Shown here in pieces: positions 23,834 through 35,536 of a DNA stretch of 64,000 bases (position 1 is its first letter; each line of letters begins with the position of its first letter). Where the stretch lies: assembly GCF_958450345.1 (NCBI RefSeq), contig NC_088783.1, forward strand, positions 23,501,701 through 23,565,700. The letters run 5' to 3'. The notes under the pieces were generated by a model. It made no database searches and had not been told where the DNA came from. It worked only from the letters and a program-made list of their open reading frames with translations. A program made the translations under genes and the position numbers. The stretch comes from Calliphora vicina. Taxonomy: Eukaryota > Arthropoda > Insecta > Diptera > Calliphoridae.

Positions 23834-26400
23834 GGGGGATTTCATGTCAAGTGAACCAACTTTTGAAATCGATGTCTTCCGATCGGGATGAAATTTGCAC
23901 CAAGGTTAGCTCTATTGGATAGTAACTCAGACACAATTTTTCAACAACATCGGTCGAGAACTCTCTGAGTTATAGGGGGTAAAATTTTGACAATTTGGTC
24001 AAACAGGGGTTTTTTCTTATCCATGTAACTTATTACCTATTGTTCTTAGCAAAATGTGTTCCAAATAGTATAGATAGCTATTTCTTCGATCTTTCGAAAA
24101 AAAATATTTAAAAAAAAAAATAAAAAATTTTTAATATTTTTTTTCCGAAATCAAAAACTTTTTTGACTTTTTTTTAAAATACGCTATTTTTTTTATTTTT
24201 TTTTTTTTTCTTAAAATAAAGTTTAGATATTTTCCTTGAACACCTACTTGGTCGCTTAGTGGGATGCGAGTGGGATATCTATCAAAATAAATATTTTGTA
24301 ACTCAAAACATAAAATTTTTGACATTTTTTGCAAAATCAAAAACTTTGTTGACTTTTTTTTTTCAAAATGGACCCTTTTTTAATCTTTTTTTTTAGGTCA
24401 AACAAAAGCTTAGATATTATCCTTGAAGACCCTTTTGGTCGCTTAGTGGGATGCGAGTGGGATATCTATCAAAATAAATATTTTTTAACTCAAGACTTAC
24501 AATTTTTGACTTTTTTTTTTGCAAATACGATTTTTTTTCCAAATGGGCCCTTTTTTTAAAATTTTTTTGTAGTCAAAAGAAAGCTTAGGTCCATTCCTTT
24601 AAGATATTTTTAGTCCCTTAGTGGGATGCGAGTAGGATATCTATCAAAATAAATATTTTGTAACGCAAGACATACAATTTTTTAATTTTTTTTTGCAAAA
24701 TCAAAATTTTTTTCCAATATGGGCCCTTTTTTAATTTTTTTTTTTTGCTCAAAAGAAAGCCTAGGTCCATTCCTTTAAGATATTTTTAGTCCCTTAGTGG
24801 GATGCGAGTGGGATATCTATCAAAATAAATATTTTGTAACGCAAGACATACAATTTTTTAATTTTTTTTTGCAAAATCGAAATTTTTTTCCAATATGGGA
24901 CTTTTTTTTAAAATTTTTTTTTGCTCAAAAGAAAGCTTAGGTCTTTTCCTTTAAGACCTATTTTGTCACTTAGGAAGATGTGAGTAGGATATCTATTAAA
25001 ATAAAAATGTTGTAACTCAAGACATTCAATTATTGACTTTTTTTTTGCAAATTCGAATTTTTTTTCAAAATGGGCCCTTTTTTAAAAATTTTTTTTTAGT
25101 CAAAAGAAAGCTTAGGTCCATTCCTTTAAGATATTTTAGGTCCCTTAGTGGGATACGAGTGGGATATCTATCAAAATAAATAATTTGTAACTCAAGATAT
25201 ACAATTTTTGATTTTTTGGCAAAATCAAAAACTTTTTTGACTTTTTTTTAAAATGGGCCCTTTTTGTAATTTTTTTTTTTGCTATAAAGAAAGCTTAGGC
25301 CTATTCCTTTAAGATGGTTTTGATCGCTTAGTGGGATGCGAGTGGGATATATATCAAAATAAATGTTTTGTAACTCAAGACATACAATTTTTGTGTTAAA
25401 ACATTTATTTTGATAGATATCCCACTCGCATCCCACTAAGGGACTAAAAATATCTTAAAGGAATGGACCTAGGCTTTCTTTTGAGCAAAAAAAAAAATTA
25501 AAAAAGGGCCCATATTGGAAAAAAATTTTGATTTTGCAAAAAAAAATTAAAAAATTGTATGTCTTGCGTTACAAAATATTTATTTTGATAGATATCCTAC
25601 TCGCATCCCACTAAGGGACTAAAAATATCTTAAAGGAATGGACCTAAGCTTTCTTTTGACTACAAAAAAAATTTTAAAAAAAGGGCCCATTTGGAAAAAA
25701 AATCGTATTTGCAAAAAAAAAAGTCAAAAATTGTAAGTCTTGAGTTAAAAAATATTTATTTTGATAGATATCCCACTCGCATCCCACTAAGCGACCAAAA
25801 GGGTCTTCAAGGATAATATCTAAGCTTTTGTTTGACCTAAAAAAAAAGATTAAAAAAGGGTCCATTTTGAAAAAAAAAAGTCAACAAAGTTTTTGATTTT
25901 GCAAAAAAAGTCAAAAATTTTATGTTTTGAGTTACAAAATATTTATTTTGATAGATATCCCACTCGCATCCCACTAAGCGACCAAGTGGGTGTTCAAGGA
26001 AAATATCTAAACTTTATTTTAAGAAAAAAAAAAAAATAAAAAAAAATAGCGTATTTTAAAAAAAAGTCAAAAAAGTTTTTGATTTCGGAAAAAAAATATT
26101 AAAAATTTTTTATTTTTTTTTTAAATATTTTTTTTCGAAAGATCGAAGAAATAGCTATCTATACTATTTGGAACACATTTTGCTAAGAACAATAGGTAAT
26201 AAGTTACATGGATAAGAAAAAACCCCTGTTTGACCAAATTGTCAAAATTTTACCCCCTATAACTCAGAGAGTTCTCGACCGATGTTGTTGAAAAATTGTG
26301 TCTGAGTTACTATCCAATAGAGCTAACCTTGGTGCAAATTTCATCCCGATCGGAAGACATCGATTTCAAAAGTTGGTTCACTTGACATGAAATCCCCCGT
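23834..26400. mobile_element. Foldback-like element with ~1-kb inverted arms of tandem units
   Basis: The element is a giant inverted repeat. Each arm begins GGGGGATTTCATGTCAAGTG, runs through ~400 bp of unique terminal sequence (with gagttatagggggtaaaatt), then enters tandem units of about 175-190 bp. Each unit contains gtgggatgcgagtgggatat, a caaaataaatattttgtaac block and poly(T)-flanked GGGCCC. Seven units point forward (about 24262 to 25338) and four point back (25415 to 25955); the switch is at about 25390. Arms are near identical, for example 24368-24559 and 25674-25865 are exact reverse complements over 192 bp. An 8-bp direct repeat ATATGTAT (23826-23833, 26401-26408) may be the target duplication. 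There is no transposase gene. The closest known design is the Drosophila FB foldback class; I do not claim homology. Confidence 0.85.
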
Positions 26401-26409
26401 ATATGTATT

Positions 26410-27120
26410 TTTTTTTTTTTGTTTTTGTAAGTTGGACAACAACATACATGATGTTTTTTGGGTTTAAGGTCACACTCCCTAACATTCACACAACTTGTGT
26501 GAGTGTGTGTAGTGGTGTATCACACCCTCAACAAAGCTGACATACTTATGTATATTTGTGTGGCAGTGTGTATGTTTAAAGACTGCATAGCCAGACAGAC
26601 AGACGGATGGACGGACTTACAGACAATGTTAAAAGAGAAAAAATATTCACAAAAAAAACTTCTTGACAGAACATTAGATATTAAGACAAATTGTATAATA
26701 GTTGATTATTTTTAAGATTCTGTATATAGAGAATATATGTATGTATGTTGGCATATCCTTTGCCATTGTTGTATGTATATATTTAGAAACGAGTATTATA
26801 GATGTTGTCCTACGAGATGTGTTATCAGAAGTTTAAGTGGGATATTATATAGTAATTAAACAGTTTGTAATATGAAATATTTATATTAATTGATACTTTA
26901 GTAGTGAACATTTTGTATGTTATGAGGGAATGACAAGAATTCAGTATGATGACTCATCAGTCAAAGTGACACTTATTTCTTCGATCGCAGGTTACTATCT
27001 ATGTTTTGCAACTGCTTTACAGTTTTTTTTTCGAAAAACTAAGGCATTTTCTGCAGAGCCTGTTACAAAATTATATCACCCTATCTAAATATGATATTAC
27101 TTTTGCCATTGTCAATAATT
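26410..27120. other. Non-coding stretch
   Basis: TG-rich simple sequence lies at 26490-26520 and a CAGACAGACAGACGGATGGA run near 26592-26615. I see no gene and no recognisable element. Confidence 0.5.
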
Positions 27121-27124
27121 GTCA

Positions 27125-27688
27125 GTCTTGTTTAGTAATTTGGCTCCTACGCGGGAAAAATTTCCCGGGAATATTGTTTTGTTAATTTTCGGGAAATGTT
27201 TGTCGGGAATTTTCGGTAATTTCTTCATAAGTTTTCTTCTAAAAGTTAAAATTTTCAGATTCATTTCGATGGCTAAATTTGTTGCTAATTGAATCATGCT
27301 ATTATATTCATAGGTTTTTTCGGATATGAAAAATGTCTCTAACTACGCATGTTTTATAGATTTAACATAGTCGAAATTCTTAAGTTTTTTAATTAAACAA
27401 AGAATTTATTGATTTTATACTGATAAAAACTACGACTGTGGCAATGCCGATAAAATGTCACTATTAAATTAGAAACACTTATAAAGGCTGGACCAACATT
27501 GAGGAACCAAGTATAGTTATTAAATACTTTTTTTAAAACCTTGGTACAATTATAAGTCAATTTATTCGAAAAAAATGTTCTGGTTTTAGCTCTAATTTAG
27601 TGTTAAAAAATTCCCGGGAATTCCCGGGAATGAAACGATAAAAAAATCCCGGGAAAGAAAAAAGTCCGGGAAATTAGGAACCCCAGAA
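27125..27688. mobile_element. Possible hAT-like relic with CCCGGGAA subterminal repeats
   Basis: The right side ends in CCGGGAAATTAGGAACCCCAG and the left side begins near GGCTCCTACGCGGGAAAAAT, giving a weak inverted match (GG.TCCTA followed by CCCGGG repeats). Several TTCCCGGGAA motifs cluster inside both ends. No target duplication was found, and the interior has no recognisable coding sequence. The class is a guess from the style of the ends. Confidence 0.4.
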
Positions 27689-27699
27689 TGGGGTAATAA

Positions 27700-28004
27700 T
27701 TATTAAAAAACCGCTATCAAATTATTGAAAAAAGAAAAACAACAACTTTCGAATTTTGTTGTTGAATACTCTATTAGTGAAGGAAACAGATCATGGTATA
27801 CAAATTTTTTCTGAAAACAAAACGGCGTATAAAATTTAGATCGTTCTTTGAAAGAGACTGGAAGAACACTGCTAGCGCTCGCTCCGATGAGAATACCGCT
27901 ACAGTTCCTAAAAATGGAGCCATCGGTCAAACCAAGTTCCTCGAAATTTACCATTATACATTTGTCTCCGCTGGAATAAAACCAGGAACATGAATTTTTA
28001 TACC
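27700..28004. other. Unrecognised segment with a moderately long open frame
   Basis: A minus-strand frame (27703-28113, 136 codons) includes NFEELGLTDGSIFRNCSGIL and a VSFKERSKFYTPF segment with less biased composition than its surroundings. It runs into the interspersed repeat at 28005, so the frame is not one gene. It could be a piece of an old element. I recognise no family. Confidence 0.3.
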
Positions 28005-28715
28005 CTACACCACCATAGTGGGGAGGGTATAATGCGTTTGTACAGATGTTTGTAACGCCCAAAAATATTGGTCTAACACCCACATTAAAGTATACAGATC
28101 GACTTAGAATCACTTTCTGAGTCGATTAAACGATGTCCGTCCGGCTGGTTGTCTGTCCATGTAAACTTTGTGCGCAAAGTACAGGTCACAATTTTGAAGA
28201 TATTTCGATCAAATTTGGTACATATAACTTTTTCCATTCCAGCCTATTGAAACTGGCTGAAATCGGTCCATTATTTCACCTATCCCCCATACAAATGTCC
28301 TCCAGAAATTGGACTTTATCGGTCATAAATGTGTAATTTATATATGTATCTCCACAAATTTCGCTCCAAATAAGTTTTTTTATATACAAAATTCATGTCA
28401 CCAAATTTTATTACGATCGGCCCATAATTAGTCATAGCTCCCATAATAGACCCGCTTCCAAAAATCACTTTAACGTGCATTAATCTCTTAAAATTATTGG
28501 TATCCACACAAAATTCACCATAAATAACTTCTATATAGACATAAATCACACGACCTAATTTAATGGTGATCGGTCCATAATTGGTCATAGCTCCCATATA
28601 AGGCTCACTTCCGAAAATCAGTCACAAATAAAATTATTGAAATTTTAAAAGAAAAATGTTTTTGCTCATTTCATAATGTAGGGTATTATATAGTCGGGTT
28701 TGACCGGGTTTGTTA
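28005..28715 (+). repeat. Interspersed fly repeat, ataccctacaccaccatagt to gggtattatatagtcgg
   Basis: The left boundary has ATACCCTACACCACCATAGT followed by GGGGAGGGTATAATGCGTTTG; the right boundary is AGGGTATTATATAGTCGGGT. Inside is a partial tandem duplication of about 150 bp that includes gatcggtccataattggtca and tagctcccata (28412 and 28567). I know this style of sequence as dispersed in calyptrate fly genomes, but I cannot place it in a transposon class. Confidence 0.6.
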
Positions 28716-29119
28716 TAGATATGTATATGTATTTGAGGGTCCCGTTTTGACGATTTGCAATGACCAGTAAGATCTTCAGATTTAACCATCCCAGAATTCT
28801 TTTTTGGTGGCTTTTGAGACTACTTATCTAGCCCTCATCTCGAGGAGAATATATGACAAGAGTAAGAGAACTTATAGCCAGAAGTTCTCTTCTAAATTAT
28901 TGAAAATGCGGTAAGAAAATATCCTATATGTTGGTCGAATAACAAGTACAATTTTTTGGTCATTTGCTTCGATGTACTTCGTATGCGAACAATTTTTCTA
29001 TACGAACAATTTACTGTTATGAAAGGCATACATAAGATTGGCTATCGATTCGGTTCAAATGTAAAGGTGACGGAATTTTTACGGTAACGGTAGTGGAGCT
29101 AACGTAACCGGTATGACAA
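28716..29119. other. Non-coding stretch
   Basis: I see no gene or clear repeat. The composition is less AT-rich than average. Confidence 0.4.
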
Positions 29120-29560
29120 ACTTTTTATACCCACTATTCAAAATCGATTCATAATTCCGTTAGTATCTCTTCCAAATATTCACTACCCTCAAAAGTATAT
29201 AAAGGTTTGTTTGGTATTGAAAATGGTCAATATCGATTAATGATTTCACCTAGCCCCAACATGTCCCCCGGAATGCTGTTCGAGCAATAATTAATATGGT
29301 GATTATGCGGCAATCCTGATAAAATAATGCACAAATTAGTTCTAAGTACTCTGAAATTATTCTGTAATGTTTGGGGGAAATTGAGCAACACTTGTCCCTA
29401 GTCCACCTCTGAAAATTACTTGAACATACATAACTGTCTTATAATAATTAATATCGTGATGAAATTGGATGTCAACAAGTTTTATATAAACCTAAATCTT
29501 TCTACCAACTTTCGTTGGTTTGGGTCCATTAGTTTCCGTTAAGGAAGGTGGCTGGCCAAA
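29120..29560 (-). repeat. Interspersed repeat, inverted relative of 20900-21160
   Basis: Shared blocks with 20900-21160 in the opposite orientation include gtatgcggcaatcctg-like sequence (29303), agttctaagtactctgaaa (29337) and aacctaaatctttct (29488). Both copies sit beside an RNase H retrotransposon fragment, but the relative orientation differs, so they are probably independent repeats. Confidence 0.55.
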
Positions 29561-29689
29561 AAACACCTATTAAATATATACATTTTTTTTCGTCTTATAC
29601 GGTTGAATTGACCAAACTGTTGCTTGGTGGCTATTATTCGCTAATTGACATCATGAAGTAATAGACAAGTGTTCTCTACATAGTCGTTT

Positions 29690-30120
29690 ATATGGGTCCT
29701 GGTTACAATGGAAATTTGGGTAATTGTATAGCAGACGAATTGGTATTCCTTGCAAAAAGTAAGATGATGGTACAACAGAAACTATATGAGACTGCACAGA
29801 ACAAGTGGACTAATGAATCCACCTGTATTATAGCGAAGTCGACCAGGCCCGTATACGATGCCGGCAGGACTAACCAACTTATAGAATTCCGTCGTGAGCT
29901 ACTAAGGCTAATTGTTTATTTTATTACAGGACACTCCATAATTGGAACAGATGCTAGTCGAATGAGCCTACGGTTTAACGACTACTGCAGAAGATGTCGA
30001 AACGAAGAATAGGAGGAATTCTCATACAATTCCTCATTGTTCTAGTGAGGACCTTCTCATTATGTTTTCCAGGACAATGTCAAACAGTAAGGTCAACTGT
30101 AGGTCTACAGCTATCGAATC
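29690..30120 (+). pseudogene. RNase H-bearing non-LTR retrotransposon, 3' fragment B
   Basis: The 107-codon frame from 29692 reads MGPGYNGNLGNCIADEL, which is the end of an RNase H domain (usual form W.PGH.G..GN..ADELA with a catalytic Asp). It continues with MVQQKLYETAQNKW, STCIIAKSTRPVYDAGRTNQ, FITGHSIIGTDASRMSL and a CRRC.NEE zinc-knuckle-like block. Compared with 45963-46256 it lacks about 22 residues after ADEL, an in-frame deletion. Non-LTR elements of the I/LOA/R1 groups carry such a domain after the reverse transcriptase, which is absent here. The 3' part beyond 30015 decays. Confidence 0.8.
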
Positions 30121-31409
30121 ACCCATTGGATACCTAAATATATATATACTGTCTTAAAATAGCGATATGAAGGAATGTTTCCAATACTACCTCGAAATCA
30201 TTGAAAGCCTGGTAAAAAATTCAGTTATCTTCATTTCACTACAATAATGCGGATAATATTGGAATGGTCTTTCATACTTATGTAGGTGATCTCCAGTTGA
30301 TACTTATACGGATAATATGACATGGTTATTCATCATATTAATAGGGTGATCACTATCGGCTTAAAATTATAAAATACAAAAATTACAAATCTTAAAAAAT
30401 TGTACCAATATCCGATTTTGGTCAAATGTTTGGCATATAATTCTCATCATGAGTTTGTTTTATTAAAACTGATAAAAATAAAAAATGGAAAGTTCTAAAA
30501 ACAAAAAGAAATTATAAAATTTGTCTTAACCCACTGTAACTGTAAAAAAAGCAACTAAAATCTCCAAACAAATCAAAAGAAAATGAAACTGAAACACCCA
30601 CTTATAATGCTGATGATGGTCTATGTGGAGCAATAAGAAGCTGTTCTTGCTATCTTAAGGATAACAAAAGGATTTTTATGTCTGCTCATTGTTATTTTCA
30701 CATTTTATTCTTATACTTCTTCATTTTTACAGATTCTCATTGTTCTATTACTGCTACAATGGCAAAAAAGCAGCAACAAATATTAACAAGTATTCTTAAG
30801 TTTGCATGTGACCTAGGAATGATGTTGCTTTACCATTTTTTTTTTTGCTCACATCGAAATTTCAACAGGTTGCACTGATATGGGGCAACAAAAGATGTAT
30901 TGTAACTGTGTAAGCGTGTAGTATGTTTCCAGCAGCTATTTTTTTTTTTATTTTTTCTTGGTCTTAAACGAAATTTATCTTTCTATTTTGGCATCTTAAA
31001 GCAGACAATGATTTGTCTTAGAACCAAAAATAAAACTCATTGAAGGACGTTATTAATCTGCAACATGCAAGATTATTCTGAACGCAAGAAATATATAAAC
31101 AAAAAAAAACAACTTTAATTTCCAATGAGTATTTGTAGAAAATTTATGGCTGACAAATTAAACATTTTGAAATAAGCAAGGATATTTAGTTATATCGAGA
31201 TATAACAATAAGCGAGTTCATTACAGTGGGAAAAGAAATAAATCAGGCAGTTTATATTATGTGAATTACACAGGTCAACAGTACTAAATAGATTTGATGC
31301 ATTATGGCTACCTAAGTACAAAAATGGTAAAAATTTTCAATTCTATGGATAGGTTTTTTTAAAAAAAAAATGTTAAGTAAAATTATACATTTTGTTAGTT
31401 GTTTCTCCA
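30121..31409. other. Non-coding stretch
   Basis: I recognise no gene, inverted repeat or tandem repeat. Poly(T) tracts are frequent. Confidence 0.45.
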
Positions 31410-32306
31410 GATAAGTCATGATAACTCAAAAAGGTTTAGTCCGATATGATTAAATTAAACTTAGAAAAGTTGAGATTTACATAGCCTTATATATTGCCTC
31501 AGTAGTTTCGGAGTTATAATAAAAATTGAAGCAAAAAATATATTTTTTGCATGAAAATAAATTTTTATTTTGTTTTAAAAAACTCATGAAAAACAAAAAC
31601 GGCAGAAATTATTCAGGTTTATTACTTTATCGCAAAACCACATATAATGGCAATAAAATTCGATTGAATTTTTTCGATTTTATTCACAATTAAGTAAATT
31701 TGCTCATTTTCACAAAATTTTACTTTTTTGTTTGATATACATACATAAAATTATGAAGTTAATGTTTTTCTTTCGAATGATTGAATTTTAAAAACATTTT
31801 TCACATGTTGTATACTAATTGTCACATATACTTTACGTTCAATTGGCTGAGTAGTTTTGGAGTTATAATAACAAATTAAAACAAAAAATATATTTTTTAT
31901 GTGAAAATAGCAATTTTTTTGTTTTAAAAAAATCATGAAATCGTTCAGATTTATTGCTTTATTGCAAAGCCACATATTATAGGAACAAAATGAAATATTG
32001 ATCATAAAAATCGTTTGATTCTTTTCGAATTTATTCACAATTAAGTGAATTCGCTCATTTTCACAAAATTTTAGTTTTTTGTTTGATATACATAAAATTA
32101 TATAGTTACTGTTCTTCTTTCGAATGATTGAATTTTAAATACATTTTCCTCATGTTTTTCATTTCAATCGGCTCAGTTGTTTCGAAGTATAATAACAAAT
32201 TAAAGAAAAAAATATATTTTTGACGTGAAAATAGCAATTTTTTTTTTGTTTTAAAAAAATCATGAAAAATCAAAAACCGCAGAAATTATTCAGATATATT
32301 GTTCTA
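31410..32306. repeat. Tandem array of ~330-350-bp units (left part)
   Basis: Units can be aligned at 'catgaaa' starting at 31585, 31934 and 32261, giving lengths of 349 and 327 bp, with a partial unit before. Each contains ttattgctttattgcaaagc-like sequence, gaatttattcacaattaagt and tttcacaaaattttactttt. The third unit is interrupted by the Helitron and continues at 33735. The array probably belongs to a satellite-like or transposon-internal repeat. Confidence 0.75.
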
Positions 32307-33734
32307 CTAGCTGACCCGACAGACGTTGTCCTGTCCAAGGTAAACAAATGCTTGTGTTCGATTTGTGAATTTGTGAGTAGAGGTTTGAAAAGGGTAAAAA
32401 TAGTTAAAAAGAAAAAAAACGTATTGTAAATATAATTTTTATTCATATACATAGGCCATTGAATAAAATATACGTAGAAGCGCTACTGAGAGACAAAGTA
32501 CCTAGGTTTGTTGTCAAAAACCTAAGTCTTGTAACAACCGAATACATATAAATCAATGTACATATTTTTAGTTTTTATATAAGTAAAAATATGTACATTG
32601 AAAAAATGGATTTTTTGTCAGAAATATGAGTGATTACAGATCGAGCTCCTTTTCTTGATTAAACTCTTATTGGCCAAGTTATAAGCGAATGTAGATATTT
32701 TGAGTTTTTATATAAAAAATCGAACTTTGGTCAGAAATATGAATGATCACAGATCGAGCTCCTTTTCTTTATTGAAAGCTTATTGGCCAAGTTATTATCG
32801 AATTTATATATTTTGAGTTTTAATATAAAAAATCGAATTTTGGTCATAAGTATGAGTGATCACAGATCGAGGTCATTTTCTTGTCTCAACGGTTATTGGC
32901 CAAGTTATTAGAGAATTTAGATATTTTGAGTTTTTATATAAAAAATCGATTTGTGTTAAGAAATATGAGCGATCACAGATCGAGCTCCTTTTCTTGATTA
33001 AACGCTTATTGGCCAAGTTATTAGTGAATTTAGATATTTTGAGTTTTTAAATAAAAAATCGATTTTTGGTCAGAAATATGAGTGATTACAGATCGAGCTC
33101 TTTTTCTTGATTAAACGCTTATTGGCCAAGTTATTATCGAATTTAGATATTTTGAGATTTTATATAAAAAATTGATTTTTGTTAAGGAATATGAGCGATC
33201 ACAGATCGAGCTCCTTTTCTTGATTAAACGCTTATTGGCCAAGTTATTATCGATTTTAGCTATTGTGAGTTTTTATATAAGAAATCGAATTTTGGTCTGA
33301 AATATGATTGATCACAGACCGATGTATTTTGCAAATGTATTTAATAAGTGGGCGTATTATTGGACGTGGACAATTTTTATTTATGTAAAAACTTTTGCGG
33401 ACTTTGTATTGCGAACATTAAAAAAAAATTGGTCCAGGCGTCCTGCGATTTTAGATACATCGAAAAAAAAATTGGCTTGGTCAATTTTTCTTTCAGCAAA
33501 AACTTAAATTGGATTAATATGATCATTTAAACAAAAAATTGCCCAAATCGATGTTGCCGTTTTCAGATTTTAGATAAATCGGAAAAGTGGGCGTGGTCAA
33601 TTTTTCATTCCGTAAAAACCTAAGTTGGGCTATGACCAACATTCCAAAAAAAATTGTCTAAATCGGTCCGGCCGTTCTCTACTGATGTAATTACCAACGA
33701 ACGACATTTGATTTTTATTTATATAGAAGATAGA
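32307..33734 (-). mobile_element. Non-autonomous Helitron, 1428 bp
   Basis: Read on the minus strand the element starts TCTATCTTCTATATAAAT (33734 downward) and ends GACAGGACAACGTCTGTC, GGGTCAG, CTAG (32307-32310). That gives the 5' TC, a short hairpin (GACAG/CTGTC) about 7 bp before the end, and the 3' CTAG expected of Helitrons. It sits between A and T with no duplication. Removing it restores cagatatattgttct-attgcaaagcc, closely matching the uninterrupted unit at 31946-31972. No Rep/helicase coding sequence is present. The interior is mostly a tandem array, annotated separately. Confidence 0.85.
32560..33345 (-). repeat. Seven-unit ~112-bp tandem array inside the Helitron
   Basis: Units are anchored by gatcacagatcgagctcc at about 32632, 32747, 32857, 32971, 33083, 33197 and 33310, a spacing of 110-116 bp. 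Each unit also carries ttggccaagttatta and tttttatataaaaaatcga. Units differ by scattered substitutions. Two further units lie at 6455-6720. Confidence 0.85.
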
Positions 33735-33860
33735 TTGCAAAGCCACATGTAATAGGAACAAAATGAGATATCGATTATAGAAATCGATGTATTCTTTTCG
33801 AATTTATTCACATTTAAGAGAATTCGCTAATTTTCACAAAATTGTACTTTGGGTGGAAAT
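33735..33860. repeat. Right remainder of the interrupted tandem unit
   Basis: From attgcaaagccacat onward the sequence matches 31961-32075 (aggaacaaaatga.at, ttcttttcgaatttattcac, ttttcacaaaatt). It completes the unit that the Helitron split. Confidence 0.8.
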
Positions 33861-35536
33861 TTTATTTGTGATTTGTTATTGTAACAAATCGTAATCTTCT
33901 GTTAAACTTGAATCTCGACAGAATCAGAACCTTAGCAAATATACAAATTTAAAGGAACTTCAAATGTCATATTACCAAAGAACTTACAAAGAACTCGTTT
34001 TCCAAATTTCCATCAATTTGGAAGTGGTACGATCGATACCTTGTCAAAAATTGTAGCTTCCTCCCAATAGCTTTTGTTTTTGCTTACAATTGATCGTTTC
34101 TTACAAGCGATTGGTCCATAATCGGACATAAATCGTTATGGTCTGGGTCAACTTTTTGTTCAGCTTGATAGCCCAGTACACAATTGTCTAGTTTTTTGAT
34201 AGAATATATTCCGAAATATTTGTCCCACTGTCCATTAAAGCGATATATGTACAATAAATAGTACCACATCATGTTTATTTGGTGTTTTCTAGAAACTATG
34301 TACAACATCTTCGATGATAAACAACTTGGACTAATTCCATTCATGTGTGATGTATGTATTTAAGGTGACTATAATACAAATTACTTATAAGTTTGTACAA
34401 GTGAGTATTGGAGCTAAAACTTATTGCTTTTTTGTTGGTTTCGGTGTTTCTTTTTGTATGTTGCCATGGTTATTTTAACACTTGGTACACATACTTAAGT
34501 AGACTTCATTCAACCTTCTAGACTCCCATCAGGATTTGTTTATAACAACAGTATTGTTGTATATTTGCTGTTATTGTGCGTATGTATCCTTGTTTTTTTT
34601 GTTTATTCTTTATTCAACTCACTGTTATCCTTCGTTTGCTTATTTTTATTTTTTTTTTGTATGTGATACTTCCTGACCTACCTCCAGTTGAAATATGTTT
34701 ATCTTGTTGCTGACTGAATCACTGACTGACAAATTTTCAAGAAAATAAAAACAACAACAAATTTATATATTTTTCTTATTTTTAATTTTTGTTCTTTTTA
34801 TTGTATTATTCTCATGTTTGTAATGTCTGTCTGGTTGGTATCGGTTAGATACATATGTATGTATGTACTCGTATTTAGCTGATGTAGGTAGGTATGTGGT
34901 GGTGGTTGCTGTATTTTCGTAAACTGCGAAAAGCTCTGAATTTTTGTTTATTTTTCTAGGAAATACATAATTTTCCTTCGTTATTTTTTTTTTTTATATA
35001 AAATTGTTATTTTTTCTGTTCTTTTGCTGCAAGTGTGAGCTGTGTACTTATAGTCAGCTGTTTTGGTGTTTCGTGTGTATGTATTGATTTTTTTTCTAAT
35101 CGACAAACGTGTGGATGAATTTGTAATAGCTAATCATTTTCTAGAAATTTTAAGGGAATTTATTGGTTATTTTACACAAGTAATAACATAATTGTGTAAT
35201 CATGATGGCTTAATATTAAATGGTTGTGGCAGACGTTATAAGTGATTAGATTTAATGAGAAATATACATGTATATTTTTGTTATATTAGTGATTAGAGTA
35301 TGTGAAGATTTTTAATGCTTTAATGATTTCAATAATGATAAATCCAGTGTGTTATAATCGAAGGCTTGAGCTGTTTAAAACATATTAATAATGTAGGTCA
35401 GAAATTTTAAGAAATCTGAAAAGGATGTAACTGAGTAATAATGAATTTAAAGCTGTTTTAATAATGTTGATTAGATTTTTTTGAATAAAATGCGTGTATT
35501 TTTTCAAATTTTTTAGCTTTGCTTTTTAAGCTTTTG
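33861..35536. other. Non-coding stretch
   Basis: I see no gene. Simple sequence includes TATGTATGTATGTA near 34855 and long T-runs. No inverted or tandem repeats stand out. Confidence 0.45.

Noticed and set aside
24368..24559. 63-codon frame repeated exactly at 25674-25865 on the other strand
   Set aside because: Both are by-products of the inverted foldback arms and poly(T) tracts. Useful only as proof of arm identity.
27703..28113. 136-codon minus-strand frame with less biased composition
   Set aside because: It runs across the border of an interspersed repeat at 28005 and has no recognised domain. Noted only as an unclassified segment.
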